A stretch of 64,000 nucleotides of DNA from Nepenthes gracilis (GCA_033239525.1 BSYO01000013.1:7650501-7714500); one strand, 5' to 3'; shown: positions 11,733-21,191, counted from the first letter of the stretch. Program-made: numbers and translations. Notes: a model not told the origin generated them from the letters alone.

Positions 11733-12113
11733 CTATGCATCGGTGGTTTGCTGAGGGCTTTGGCCGGAAGTTGATGCTGGAACAGTCTCAGGAGCGGCGG
11801 CGGCGGCGGCGGCGGCGGTGGTATTAGTCCTCGATGGTACGGCAACATTGATCCTGCCATCAACACAAGAAGAGCACTTGGTTTCCACCCATCCCTCCAC
11901 ATCGTACTCTCCTTGTCCCATGATTCCCCTTCCGGAACAGAGCCTTCCGATCATCACCGCCACCGCGCATAACATTACCACCACCGCCATCACCCCAATG
12001 ACGGGCCCAATCGAACCGTGAGCCGCTGGATGGGCAGGGTAAGTCGGCTGCACCATCGTCACAGGCGGCGGCAGTGCTGGTGGCGGTTGCTGCAGAGAGA
12101 ACGGCACTGACAT
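11733..12113 (-). CDS. small single-pass membrane protein, conserved plant type, unknown function
   Basis: The 126-residue product opens with a proline-rich N-terminus (PPPALPPPVTM). One hydrophobic segment follows at about residues 35-57 (IGPVIGVMAVVVMLCAVAV). Next is a juxtamembrane block IGRLCSGRGIMGQGEYDVEG with WVETKCSSCVDGR behind it, then a low-complexity tail with eight alanines. The IGRLCSGR..MG...YD.E.W.E.KC.SC.DGR block is what I remember of an uncharacterised plant membrane-protein family; no reaction is known to me. I chose the ATG at 12111-12113 because the in-frame ATG 69 bp upstream would add a stretch encoded mostly by an (AT)n run, more likely 5' UTR. The gene appears intronless, and its GC content is far above its surroundings. 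The CX2C pair could bind metal or form a disulfide; that is inference. It is the only convincing intact host gene here. Confidence 0.8.
   Translation of the reverse strand: MSVPFSLQQPPPALPPPVTMVQPTYPAHPAAHGSIGPVIGVMAVVVMLCAVAVMIGRLCSGRGIMGQGEYDVEGWVETKCSSCVDGRINVAVPSRTNTTAAAAAAAAPETVPASTSGQSPQQTTDA
11794..11818 (-). repeat. GCC trinucleotide repeat coding for polyalanine
   Basis: A (GCG)n run on the plus strand is read as GCC alanine codons in the tail of the membrane-protein gene. Such runs often vary in length between alleles. Confidence 0.85.
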
Positions 12114-12122
12114 TATTGCCTT

Positions 12123-12137
12123 TATATATATATATAT
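12123..12137 (-). repeat. (AT)n microsatellite in the probable 5' UTR
   Basis: The run lies only about 10-25 bases upstream of the chosen ATG of the membrane-protein gene. If the upstream ATG were used it would encode an IYIYI stretch, which argues for the downstream start. Confidence 0.7.
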
Positions 12138-12185
12138 GAATGTATGTATGGGCAGAAGAAGAGAAGCAGAAAGATAGATCACGCA

Positions 12186-12198
12186 TATATATTTAAAG
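12186..12198 (-). promoter_or_regulatory. possible TATA element of the membrane-protein gene
   Basis: On the minus strand, TTTAAATATATATG lies about 75 bases upstream of the chosen ATG, a plausible core-promoter spacing for a short 5' UTR. The AT-rich context makes this uncertain. Confidence 0.3.
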
Positions 12199-12770
12199 AT
12201 AGAGAGAAGATTTTGTAGGATTTTAGGGAGATGATGATTATTTTGAATTGAATTTTGAAAACAGAAGCAGAAACATTGAGACAGTAGAAGTACATGACAA
12301 GGGCAAAACAGAGGAGTCGGAAAATAAAAAATGAGGGTTCAGAGGGCGGAGGTCCGAGGGAGGGAATCTTGAAAGTACCCGAACACTGGAGAAAGTGCCC
12401 TTTCTTTTCAGGACTGTTGGGTGTGTGAGACGAGCTTGATGGTGTAGTTTCTTTCATTCAATTATTTTAGATTTATTATAAACTTTCCTAATCAAAATTT
12501 ATTGCACATTTACATTAGTTTTATTTGGTCCGATTTAATTTCTTTTTTTTTTATGTAGGTTTCAATAAGCTTAAGAGAAAATGGAAGAAAAAGGGAGTTA
12601 TTTCTAGATATATATAGGTTTCAGGATGGTCAAATTGTTGTCATAAGCCATCATTAGACCCAAACATTTGGCCTCCTTTGGGGTATAGATCTTTTCCTAA
12701 TTTAGGAGTTGGACTTTTCAATTACCATATAAGAAGTTTTTATCAATTTGATCAAGCTTTTTATAGATGT
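12199..12770. other. upstream region of the membrane-protein gene
   Basis: A 92-codon open frame on the minus strand (12179-12457) overlaps the presumed promoter and 5' UTR. Its serine/proline-rich then hydrophobic product resembles nothing known. I treat the stretch as non-coding promoter DNA. Confidence 0.4.
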
Positions 12771-14470
12771 TGTTATGTCCTAAATATCAATTCCGTCATT
12801 AATATTTAATAAATTATTAATTAACCAATAATTATTTAATAAGATACTTCAACCGATCATGATAAAATAAATTAAAACATATATAGGACCCAAACATATG
12901 CTATATCATCATAGGGCTCTGGTAATGAACAAAACTATGACATCAAACCTTATATAAGGAGTGATACCTATCCAATACATAATCAGAGTATACATTTTTA
13001 TGAAAAATAAACTATAAGTATATTTTGACCATCGACAACTAAAATATTGGACAACCTACATCCTAAAATAATTATAAATTACAACATCAAGCACTGCTGG
13101 ACATCCTACATTTACATCCACACACCATAAATAAAATACCAAAATGGATGACATATGACTTAACAAATACAATTTGTTGTCTGAAATCACATTACATCAT
13201 TTTAGATATCCATAACTATCCGAAGAGTAAAATACTAAGCTAAAAATATAACATTAAACATGTTAAATTTTATTAGGAACCGTAAAACAACATTGGACAT
13301 TGCTTAAACTCAGATTATAAATTCTCAAATACAATTATCATTCATTCCTATTTATCCAACAAAAATTCATGCATCTTATCTAAAGAGGTTAATAAAACCG
13401 TAATGAGTGGGCAAAAAACTCAGTAAGGCATATAGTATATCAAATGATCATATAAAATTTTATTTAAAACATATCAAAATGATAATGGATCATAAGCTAA
13501 TGCAATGATATAAAATTTTCATCATACTTGTGTTGAAAATTTAAATTATGCTTTTTAAAAATTCTTATTATGTTCTTATTCAATTATTACCATCAAAACA
13601 TACTAAAATCTATTTTTCTTAGGGATTAAGAATTAATAGGTCTTACTGACTAAAAGAGAAAATAATTAAAATTTAGAAGTTTAGTGCAAAAATCAGCAAC
13701 ATACATAGTATTCTACTAAATTTTAGAATATGTAGTATGTAATTAGCATGTAGGAACTTATATTCAATATTTTACAATCATGCAAGAATATTGAATACAA
13801 ATTTTAGACATACAGAAGTATAATATCAAATTTTTAGACATGCATAAAGAAGTAATTGTAGAAAATAGCAAAGTAATATTATATGCTTGAGTTTAGATAT
13901 AAATTTTATATATTTTTACTACAAAATGAAGATTATTACATATGCTTGTTGAACTATATCACCATAGCTTCGAAAATCAAAACATATAGGAGTAATGGAA
14001 CAAAAATTGAATATAGAATTTAGTAAATAACCAAAAAAAAAAAAAAACTCGGAATATACTTATCTTAACTCTAATTTATTTCTGATCAACTTAATTTGAG
14101 ATTCTGTGGCCTCCTCTCTCTTTTTCTCATCTTCTTCTCTCTCACCTCTCAAAAATTTTAAAAAAAATGACAGAAAATGAGTCAAGTGTCCACTTATATA
14201 CAAAGTGGTGCTTGACACCGTTTAAGTACATGTTAGGTGCCATGCTACTAGACTATCGTGCTCGAATATCACTCGGGTGTACCTTAGACGTTGGCCTCAC
14301 AGCTTGTGGTGCTCGGGCGTCGGTTGGGCCTCCTTTAGCCGCCCTTTCACTTGATCCAATCCAGTCAAATTTTAATCTTTTAACTGAATTTCTTTCATCC
14401 TTAGACTTTAATTTAATTATATTAATTAAATTAATTATTATTATCATAAATTAGGGACTCAAACCTTACG
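12771..14470 (-). mobile_element. solo gypsy LTR, minus orientation
   Basis: On the plus strand it starts TGTTATGTCC and ends CAAACCTTACG (terminal CA mutated to CG). It is flanked by GATGT (12766-12770) and GATGC (14471-14475), a 4/5 match to a target duplication. Ends and internal blocks (AATAGGTCTTACTGAC at 13635-13650, a CTCTCTTT pyrimidine tract near 14120, a GCTCG-rich part near 14260-14320) recur in the LTRs at 20362-24986 and 58720-60611. In element orientation the start would be TGTAAGG-like and the end GTCACA-like, as in Tekay-type chromoviruses. No coding region is associated. Confidence 0.65.
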
Positions 14471-14475
14471 GATGC

Positions 14476-14950
14476 TCTTCAGAAGAATGTATGCTTACAT
14501 AGCATAGGCTAGAGCTACAACTTGGATGAGCAAAGACCTACCGGCTATGGATGGATTTTTAGATTTTTAGTTGAGAAGGCTTTTGTTGACCTTCTCAATG
14601 ACAGGCATATGGTGGGCATGGTTAGCATGGCTTTGGTTCATCCAAATGCCCATGTAGTTTTCTATGTTATTCACTAGTTTGAACCCATGGCTGTTTTAAA
14701 GTTTCAAGGCTAGACTTTTTTGGAACTAGGTGAGATATAAATTTAGAATTTGTTCGTATTGATAGTTTTGCCCAGTACTTTGTAAAAGCTATAAAAAAAC
14801 CTCATTAACTTTCCTAATCTTAGTCTCATTAGCTTCTGTAAATAACATTAGAACATTTTTTTTTAAACAAAAAAGGTGAGAGAGGACAAGACCATTTCTA
14901 CATGCTTTAATGGATCTTCAAGTGCCTTTGACAATTGCATCATTGATCAA
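14476..14950 (-). pseudogene. LINE (L1-type) reverse-transcriptase relic
   Basis: On the minus strand a frame reads NIENYMGIWMNQ, then MPVIEKVNKSLLN, then KSKNPSIAGRSLLIQVV. This matches the C-terminal part of plant L1-type reverse transcriptases, where 'KYLG.P' is followed by 'KV...L..WK...LS.AGR..LI.SVL...P.Y.M'. The tryptophan of the WK pair has become a stop, and other stops follow, so the copy is dead. Only about 150 residues remain. A functional ORF2 protein would nick target DNA and reverse-transcribe the element RNA in the nucleus. Confidence 0.65.
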
Positions 14951-15146
14951 GTAGGAGAGTATAATATACGGATCTCCATTGGATTTAATTTAGATATATT
15001 TATTATTTTGAGTAATTTAGATGTAACAAAAAAATTAATTAAATATTATGAGATTTTTAAAAAAATTGGATCGGTCAGTTGTTGCTTGAGGCGTGTCGGT
15101 ATAGGCACTTGAGTGCTGCTTGGGATAATAAAAGAGAAAAGAAAAA

Positions 15147-15198
<52 letters not shown>
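15147..15198. repeat. (AAT)n microsatellite inside the left gypsy LTR
   Basis: About 17 AAT units. Equivalent runs sit at the same place in the right LTR (27480-27541) and in the solo LTR of the same family (53721-53760), so the microsatellite belongs to the LTR. Confidence 0.9.
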
Positions 15199-15838
15199 GA
15201 AAGGCCATGGAAGCCTTGGGCAGGGGGAAAGAAAGGAAAAGGAAAAGGAAAAGAAAGAGAGGGAGAGGAGAGAGAGAAGAAGAGGAAAATCGCACGCATA
15301 GTAGGTAAAGAAAGGAAAAGAAAGAGAAAAAGAGATGAGAAAGAGAAGCAGAGGGAAATTATGCGTAGAGTAGGGGAAGAAGGAGAAGGAGAAAGCGGTA
15401 TGTAGGAGGCAGAGCGGTGTGGGAAGAGGCAGCTCGTGGAGGAGAGAGGAGAAAGAGTGAGGGTTACGACGGGCAGAAGGCAGTGCAGCACAAGTGAAGG
15501 CGATGTAGCACTGGGTAGGGATGGTGGCCACGAGAGGAGGCAAAGGCGGCGGTGGCTTGCAGGCAATGGTAGTGGCAGTTGCGCGCGAAGTGGCGTGATG
15601 TGGGTAGAGAGAGAAACCGTGTTGGTAGGAAAGAGAAAGCGTGATTCAGGTATGTTCTTTCTTTTGATCTGTAAAGTATAAGAGGAAGCTCCAATTTGAT
15701 TATTTAAAGTTAGAAATTGGGTAAATCAGACCGAGACAAGTATATCTTAAGTCTCTTTTTCTCTTCTTGTCAATTTTTGCTAATTCTTTCGAGTATTATC
15801 ATTTTAGTACTCTTATCCATTAAAATTTTAAAGTAAAT

Positions 15839-16087
15839 ATGGCACAAAAATCATTACTCCATGATTTTATCGAAGGAATTGCATATCCACATGTGTTATT
15901 GCTGCTATATTATATTTTATTGCATTATGATTTGCTGAATATTTTATTGATTTTAACTGTTGTATTGTATTTTGCGGTATATTACAAATATGAAATTCCA
16001 ATGCTGAATTTTATTGCTGAATTTGATCTGAAATTGGGGATGCTGATTTTGCTAAATTTTATTATTGTAAATATGAAATTATTATGA
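15839..16087 (+). other. 82-codon hydrophobic open frame inside the left gypsy LTR
   Basis: An open frame starts at an ATG and runs 82 codons. It has several hydrophobic stretches (PHVLLLLYYILLHY, ILLILTVVLYFAVYY). The right LTR has an open frame of identical length at the equivalent place, with no indels between the two. I recognise no family. The low stop content may simply reflect TTG/TTA/ATT-rich sequence. It is listed because the pair survives strong LTR divergence. Confidence 0.3.
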
Positions 16088-17070
16088 ATTTAGTTCCTAT
16101 ATTTATGAAAGTATGATCGAAAACTTTATAAATATTAAGAATTATGAATATTTTCTTCCAAAGTGAGAAAATTAAGAAGAACCAAAAAAGGAGTAGAGCT
16201 TCCGTACAGATTTTAAAAAGAATTAAGAAATTGAATTAAGAAATTATTTATATGGTAATATTTTTAGACATATCTTAAAATATTATAGTGGTAATTGAGA
16301 AATTGCCCCTAACCAGTAAAAAAATAAAAGCGGATTACAGTCCCATCTATTGGGTTATAGGTATATACCACCCACATCCGAGTGTTGAATAGGATCGTGT
16401 GGCTTTAAATTGTGTAGGAACATATATAATCTTTTCCTCGTTTGTTCACTCCGTTAAGATAGTAAGATCTACTAATTCTGATCTTTAAAGATAAATAAAT
16501 TTTTAATATGTTTAACAGTTAAGATATCAAAAAAATATAATAAAGAAGGTTAAACACATTATAAAAATATTTTCTGCCCATATTTTATACTTATATATGT
16601 ATTATAACTCATATTCCATCTGATAATATATTTAAGTATAATGTGTACATTTATTATTATATGTTATATTTTATTGAGCATTTGGCTCACTGCCAGATGA
16701 ACAGGAATGACGATGGGAGTTTCTTATGTTTAGGAAGATAGATTTTGAATATTTCATTTTTTATTTTTATGTACGAAAATTATGTAAAATTTTAAAAATA
16801 TGAAATGATGTATTTTATTTTGGTGATATTAAGCAGACTACTATGGATATTATCTATGCTTCCATAGGATATTGTGTAGGTAGTTTGTTAAATTTTTTTA
16901 ATAGGTATATTTTCTTAATAAGATCTGACGTAGTACTCTTATAGTATGGTGTTGGAGCAGCTAATGATATAGCGATTATATAGATCATTTATATATTAAT
17001 ATTTTTATGTATCACATTAGTTACTTATAATAATGGTTAATGATGAAAATGAAAATGTAGTTTGTCATAG

Positions 17071-17087
17071 GTGATATCAGAGAATGG
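17071..17087 (+). other. primer-binding site of the gypsy element
   Basis: GTGATATCAGAGAATGG follows the left LTR after one base. It aligns with the tRNA-Met-complementary consensus TGGTATCAGAGCATGG with few changes. Confidence 0.7.
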
Positions 17088-17299
17088 TTAAGGAAGATAC
17101 CTTAAGGTTTAGGCTGATTGATTTTTGTTTGTGGTTAAGTTTGATTGATTTTGATTTGAGGTCCAGATTCCAATAACTTCAGGTTAAGGTTTAAAGTTGT
17201 CGGATTTTGATTCGAGGTTTAAGCTGATTGATTTCGGTTTGAAGTCTAGGTTTGATTAACTTTAGGTTGAGGTCTTAAGTCGATTACTTAGTTCAAATA

Positions 17300-17740
17300 T
17301 GATGATCTAATTTAATTAATATTTTGTGATAAGATTAAGAGATGGCAGAACTTAGAAGTCACGATAGTCCCAATCCAAGAGAGGATCAAGAAAAGGAAAG
17401 ATTTTTTAAGGAAAAGCCAGCTGGCCGTGGTGGTCGGAATCCTTGCCCCAAAGTTTAGGGTTAGATAAGTTTTACAAAAAGCCAAAGCTAGCAAAGAGAA
17501 GGAAAAAATGTGCAGAAATTTAGGGTATATCAGACCCACAACCATTAAACCTTGTATGCCATATTGTGGAAAATCTCACAGAGGAAGGCATGTTACAAAA
17601 GGTTTGACACTTGTTTCAATTGTGAAAATATCGACCACATGATTAATGATTGTCCTTATCATTTGAGACGGATGGCGAAGAAGTTTGGCGCTTTTGATCG
17701 AGGTTTCACGGTGACGACATAAAATGCAGACGTGTCGTTT
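17300..17740 (+). pseudogene. gypsy gag C-terminus with zinc knuckle, broken
   Basis: A basic, lysine/arginine-rich gag tail precedes CFNCENIDHMINDC, a near-canonical CX2CX4HX4C zinc knuckle (about 17620-17665) that would bind element RNA in the particle. It is followed by a short linker. Several stops and frame changes interrupt the region, and the capsid part upstream (17090-17300) is barely readable. Confidence 0.6.
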
Positions 17741-17929
17741 ACCGTAGTGGAAGGTAAAATTTTTAAAATTTAACATTTCAGCACATGTATTAATTACGGA
17801 TTCAGAGTTTATACCTTTATTTGGATTTCCTAAGTTCATTCATTAATTTGAGGATCAAACTTTGCATTTGTTGTATCGATACCTATGGGATTCTTTTGTC
17901 ATGAAAATTATGCACCCAAGGTGTCCGGT

Positions 17930-18080
17930 TTGGATCTGCAGATATGAGTAGTTGACTGATATGATTTTATTTGATATGCTGAATTTTGATATGATATTAG
18001 GGGTGATTTGATTGGTAAGTCACCATATTAGTATGGATTGTTCGATAAGAATATTTTGATTTGCAATTTAGGTTACAAAT
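17930..18080 (+). pseudogene. gypsy aspartic protease, C-terminal part
   Basis: LTDMILFDMLNFDMILGV followed by SHHISMDC matches the conserved segment behind the protease active site of plant chromoviruses ('DLIVLDM.DFDVILGMDWL..HHA.IDC'). The active-site DSGA motif upstream is no longer readable, and stops are present. Confidence 0.55.
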
Positions 18081-18405
18081 TTTAAGTATAAGGAAGAGTC
18101 GATCAAGAGAAAATGAAATTGATATCATTTTACCTGCAAGTTATTTGATAAGAGTGTGTGCCAAATTATTTGGCATATGTGACCACATTTGAGATTCGTT
18201 TTGTGGTCATAAAGGATTTTTTGACTGTATGAGAATTCGATTATATTTCTAAGAAGAAAAGATTAACCGAGATTATCTTATGGTCAGTAAATTGAGATTG
18301 TTGTTGAGTTTGTATCAAAATTAGCACTGATTTGAAGATCCTGCATTGAATCAAGGAAATATTGGTTGAGTGCTTTGCCGCAGAGTGCTTCAATACTTAG
18401 GGGTA

Positions 18406-18789
18406 TGCAGTGTCTCACATTGGATTGGGGGAGGGGAACGAGGCGTCCTTATAAGGACGTGGACACCTCCCCCCTTGTAGACGCATTCTGGGAGCCTGTG
18501 GGGGGTTCGCCAGGAGAAAACCTTGAGGCTTGTGTTTGGTTTGGGACGCCGTGAAGTTCCTCAGGCCAAAGAGGACAATATCTCGTCACGCTGTGCCGCC
18601 GGTGCGCCACTCTGGGAGGCGTATTTTGGGGGCGGTGGACTCCATTTGCCAGGAACAAAACCATGAGGCTTGTAGGCTGGGGACGCCGTGAAGTTCTCGG
18701 AGGCCTCGGCCTGTAGGCTGGAGACGCCGCGAAGTTTTTTCGGGTCAAAGTGGACAATATTTATATGCAGGTACGCCGGGGACGTTACA
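18406..18789 (+). repeat. 5' LTR (long form) of TRIM 1
   Basis: It starts TGCAGTGTC and ends GGGGACGTTACA. It carries two copies of the block containing GACGCCGTGAAGTTC and the CC(A/G)GGA(G/A)(C/A)AAAACC motif, where the other LTR has one. Confidence 0.85.
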
Positions 18790-18807
18790 AATGGTATCAG
18801 AGCCAGG
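18790..18807 (+). other. primer-binding site of TRIM 1
   Basis: AATGGTATCAGAGCCAGG directly follows the 5' LTR and is complementary to the 3' end of plant initiator tRNA-Met in the usual copia/TRIM manner. Confidence 0.85.
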
Positions 18808-18857
18808 ACCCGGTTCAGTGTGCTAGCGAGGACGCTGGGCCTCCAAGGGGGGTGGAC

Positions 18858-19102
18858 TGTAGTATCCCATATTAGATTCGGGGAGGGGAACAAGGCATCC
18901 TTATAAGGGCGTGGACACCTCCCCCCTTGTAGACGCGTTTTGGAGACGGTGGATTCTGTCTGCCAGGAACAAAACCGTGAGGCCTGTATGCTGAGGACGC
19001 TGTGAAGTTCTCCCAGGCCTCGCCCTGTAGGCTGGAGATGCCGCGAAGTTCTCTTAGGTCAAAGCGGACAATATCTAATGCGGGTGCGCCCGAGACGTTA
19101 CA
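18858..19102 (+). repeat. 3' LTR (short form, 245 bp) of TRIM 1
   Basis: It starts TGTAGTATCCC behind the purine tract and ends GAGACGTTACA. It has the same length as the short LTR of TRIM 2. Confidence 0.85.
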
Positions 19103-20179
19103 GGGTATGTAAGATGAATCAATGAAATTATCTATGGATTGTTGAAAATTTTAATTTGTTTGGAAGATAAATTATTTGATAAGCGAGTATTGGGAATTGA
19201 TAAGCGATTTGTTTAATCAATTATAAGGACTCAATGTTTTCTAAAACCAACATGTATCTGAAATACTATTAATTAAGGATGAATCAAAAAATATGTTTGA
19301 GACAGCTTTCAGAATTAACTAATTGGTAAATTAAGATTATTGTTGAGTTTGTGTCGAAATTAGCATCGATTTTGAAGATCCCGCATTGAATTAAGGAAGT
19401 GTTAGCCGAGTGCTTTGCCATAGTGTGCTTCAATACTTTGGAGTGTGCAAGATGAATCTATGAAGTTATCTATGGATTGTTAAAAATTCTAATTTGTTTG
19501 GGAGATGAATTATTCGATAAGCAAGTATTGAAAATTGATAGGTAATTTGTTTAATCAATAGTAAGGGTTCAATGTTTCTAAAACCAACCTGTATCTAAAA
19601 TACGGTTAATTAAGGACGAATCAGAAAATATATTTGAGACAGCTTTTAGAATTAGGGTGTGACCTTCTTAGTTTTGATGATGTCTTTTTGGTTAGTAATT
19701 TCGTCGACATCTTTTGTGGACCTTTTGGATTCTTCAGCCATAATTGGGTCAATTCTGTGATGGCTTCATTGATGATAATCTAACTTCTTCAAATCATGAA
19801 GAGCATGAGATCCATTTGGAGATTTTGTTACAGATCTTGAAAGAAATGTGGGCATTTAAATAAATATGAGTTTTGGTTAAAAAATGTATCATTCTGGGTC
19901 ATATTATTTCTAAAGGTGATATGTTTGGGGATCTGAAGAAAATTGAAATGATAGTAACTTGAGAGAGACCAACAAATGTTGTTAAAAATTTCAGAGATTT
20001 TGATTTAACACGGAAACGAACAGTTTTCATTCGAGATGAAAATTATGAAAATAATTTTTAGGAGTTGAAAAAAAGGTTGATGACAACGTCTATTTTGATT
20101 GTTCTTTGATAGATCAGTAGGATTTGTAGTATACTGTGATGTTCTTATGTAAAGTTTGTGATAAGTATTGATGCAGTAT

Positions 20180-20361
20180 GGTTGGATGATTGCTTTTGAG
20201 TTAAGGTAGTTGAATGTCTGTGAATAGGATCACTCCGCCCATGGTTTGGAGTTAACAGTTAAGACCTTTGTTTTGAAAATTTGGAAGTATTATTTGTGTG
20301 AGAAAGAGTTTGTGACTTGAGATGTTTGTTTCGTTGAAAGAGTTGAATGTGCGACGATATA
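20180..20361 (+). pseudogene. gypsy RNase H relic, upstream piece
   Basis: The reading, with a stop, is HGLELTVKTFVLKIWKYYL-like and matches 'HDLELAAVVFALKIWRHYL' of plant gypsy RNase H. It stops at the insertion point of the long LTR, and the domain resumes at 24992. Confidence 0.6.
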
Positions 20362-20508
20362 TGTCACGTCCCACATTTTTATATCCATTTTTATCATAAG
20401 AACGTACGCTTATCTTAATAATTTGTGAATCATAACAAATTATAATATGCAGAATCCAAAATATAATGCCAATTGTCAATGACTCGGACATTTACTCAAT
20501 AATAATAT

Positions 20509-20879
20509 TGTAAAGTCTCCGGCGCACCCGCATGTAGATATTGTCCGCTTTGACCTGGGAGAACTTCGCAGCGTCTCCAACCTATCCTGGGAGAACTTCA
20601 CGGCGTCCCCAGCCTACAGGCCTCACGATTTTATTCCTGACAGATGAAGTCCACTGCCCCCAAAACGCGTCTCCCAGAGTGGCGCAACGGCGGCACAGCG
20701 TGGCGAGATATTGTCCTTTTTGGCCTGGGAAACTTTACGGCGTCCCAAGCCAAACACAGGCCACAAGATTTTCTCCTAGCGAACCCCACAGGCTCCCAGA
20801 ACGCGTCTACAAGGGGGAGGTGTCCACGCCCTTATAGGACGCCTCGTTCCCCTCCCCTAATCCAATGTGGGACACTACA
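20509..20879 (-). repeat. 3' LTR (long form) of TRIM 2
   Basis: It is read on the minus strand and carries the same internal duplication as the long LTR of TRIM 1, with two blocks of the GACGCCGTGAAGTTC type. This shows that the long form is a family-level variant. Confidence 0.85.
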
Positions 20880-20946
20880 TTCCACCCCCTTGGAGGCCCA
20901 GCATCATTGCTGGCACACTGAACCGGGTCCCGACTTTGATACCATT

Positions 20947-21191
20947 TGTAATTTTTCAGCGCACCCGCATGTAGATATTGTCCGTTTTGACCTGAGAGAA
21001 TTTCGCGGCGTCTCCAGCCTACAGGCCGAGGCCTGGGAGAACTTCACGGCGTCCCCAGCCTACAGGCCTCACGGTTTTGTTCCTAACAGACAGAGTCCAC
21101 TACCCCAAAAACGCATCTACAAGGGGGGAGGTTTCTACGCCCTTATAAGGATGCCTCGTTCCCCTCCCCCAATCCAATGTGGGACACTACA
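20947..21191 (-). repeat. 5' LTR (short form, 245 bp) of TRIM 2
   Basis: The minus-strand start is TGTAGTGTCCCACATTGG and the end is TGAAAAATTACA. It is equal in length to the short LTR of TRIM 1. Confidence 0.85.

Larger units (their letters stand above)
14960..17069 (+). repeat. left LTR of the gypsy chromovirus
   Basis: It is collinear with 27290-29507 from TAATAT.CG.ATC onward. Shared parts are TTGGGATAATAAAAGAGAAAAG with an (AAT)n run, a purine-rich segment, a GC-rich segment, GATCTGTAAAGTATAAGAGGAAG, and the end AAATGTAGTTTGTCATA. The terminal TG and CA are mutated to TA and TA. Confidence 0.85.
18406..19102 (+). mobile_element. TRIM retrotransposon 1 (terminal-repeat in miniature)
   Basis: The layout is LTR (18406-18789), a 68-bp interior, LTR (18858-19102), with a perfect target duplication GGGTA at 18401-18405 and 19103-19107. 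The interior consists of a primer-binding site (AATGGTATCAGAGCCAGG) and a purine-rich tract (CCAAGGGGGGTGGAC) and has no coding capacity, which defines a TRIM mobilised in trans. The LTRs share GGGGAGGGGAAC, CCTTATAAGG and ACACCTCCCCCCTTGTAG. The 5' LTR is 384 bp and the 3' LTR 245 bp. The difference is an internal duplication of ~140 bp in the longer one. Confidence 0.9.
18281..19657 (+). repeat. tandem duplication (~335 bp) within the gypsy RT region
   Basis: Unit A (18281-18405 joined to 19108-19317 across the TRIM) and unit B (19318-19657) share long blocks, for example GAAGATCC(T/C)GCATTGAAT, AGTGCTTTGCC and TTAATTAAGGA(T/C)GAATCA. A working element has only one copy. The duplication therefore arose in this decaying copy or a close ancestor, and before the TRIM insertion if the TRIM-free unit is taken as the younger reference. 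Confidence 0.7.
18281..20130 (+). pseudogene. gypsy reverse transcriptase relic, interrupted by a TRIM and partly duplicated
   Basis: Remains of the N-terminal RT (LFNQL, then ETAFRI) occur twice because of a ~335-bp tandem duplication; the TRIM at 18406-19102 sits in the first copy. The catalytic region follows near 19755 as GFIDDNLTSSNHEEHEIHLE, matching 'VFIDDIL.YS...EEH..HL'. The core FIDD is kept but followed by N instead of I. The thumb follows as a frame-shifted LGHIISKGD and KKIEMI, matching 'FLGH.IS..GI..DP.KI'. Stops make it non-functional. Confidence 0.65.
20509..21191 (-). mobile_element. TRIM retrotransposon 2, minus orientation
   Basis: It is the same family as TRIM 1 but reversed: LTR (20509-20879), a 67-bp interior, LTR (20947-21191), with a perfect duplication AATAT at 20504-20508 and 21192-21196. 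On the minus strand the interior starts with a slightly decayed primer site (AATGGTATCAAAGTC) and ends with a purine tract (CTCCAAGGGGGTGG). In element orientation the 5' LTR is the 245-bp short form and the 3' LTR the 371-bp long form, the opposite arrangement to TRIM 1. It lies inside the long gypsy LTR, so it is younger than that insertion. Confidence 0.9.

Noticed and set aside
12179..12457. 92-codon minus-strand frame upstream of the membrane-protein gene
   Set aside because: It lies where promoter and 5' UTR are expected, and the product resembles nothing known.
15046..15566. Two overlapping minus-strand open frames of 163-165 codons
   Set aside because: They run through the (AAT)n, purine-rich and GC-rich parts of the gypsy LTR and give poly-Tyr/Ile/Leu and Ser/Pro/Leu-rich products; low-complexity shadows.
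18449..18893. Minus-strand open frames of ~100 codons
   Set aside because: They lie inside the LTRs of TRIM 1; GC-rich repeat DNA without coding function.
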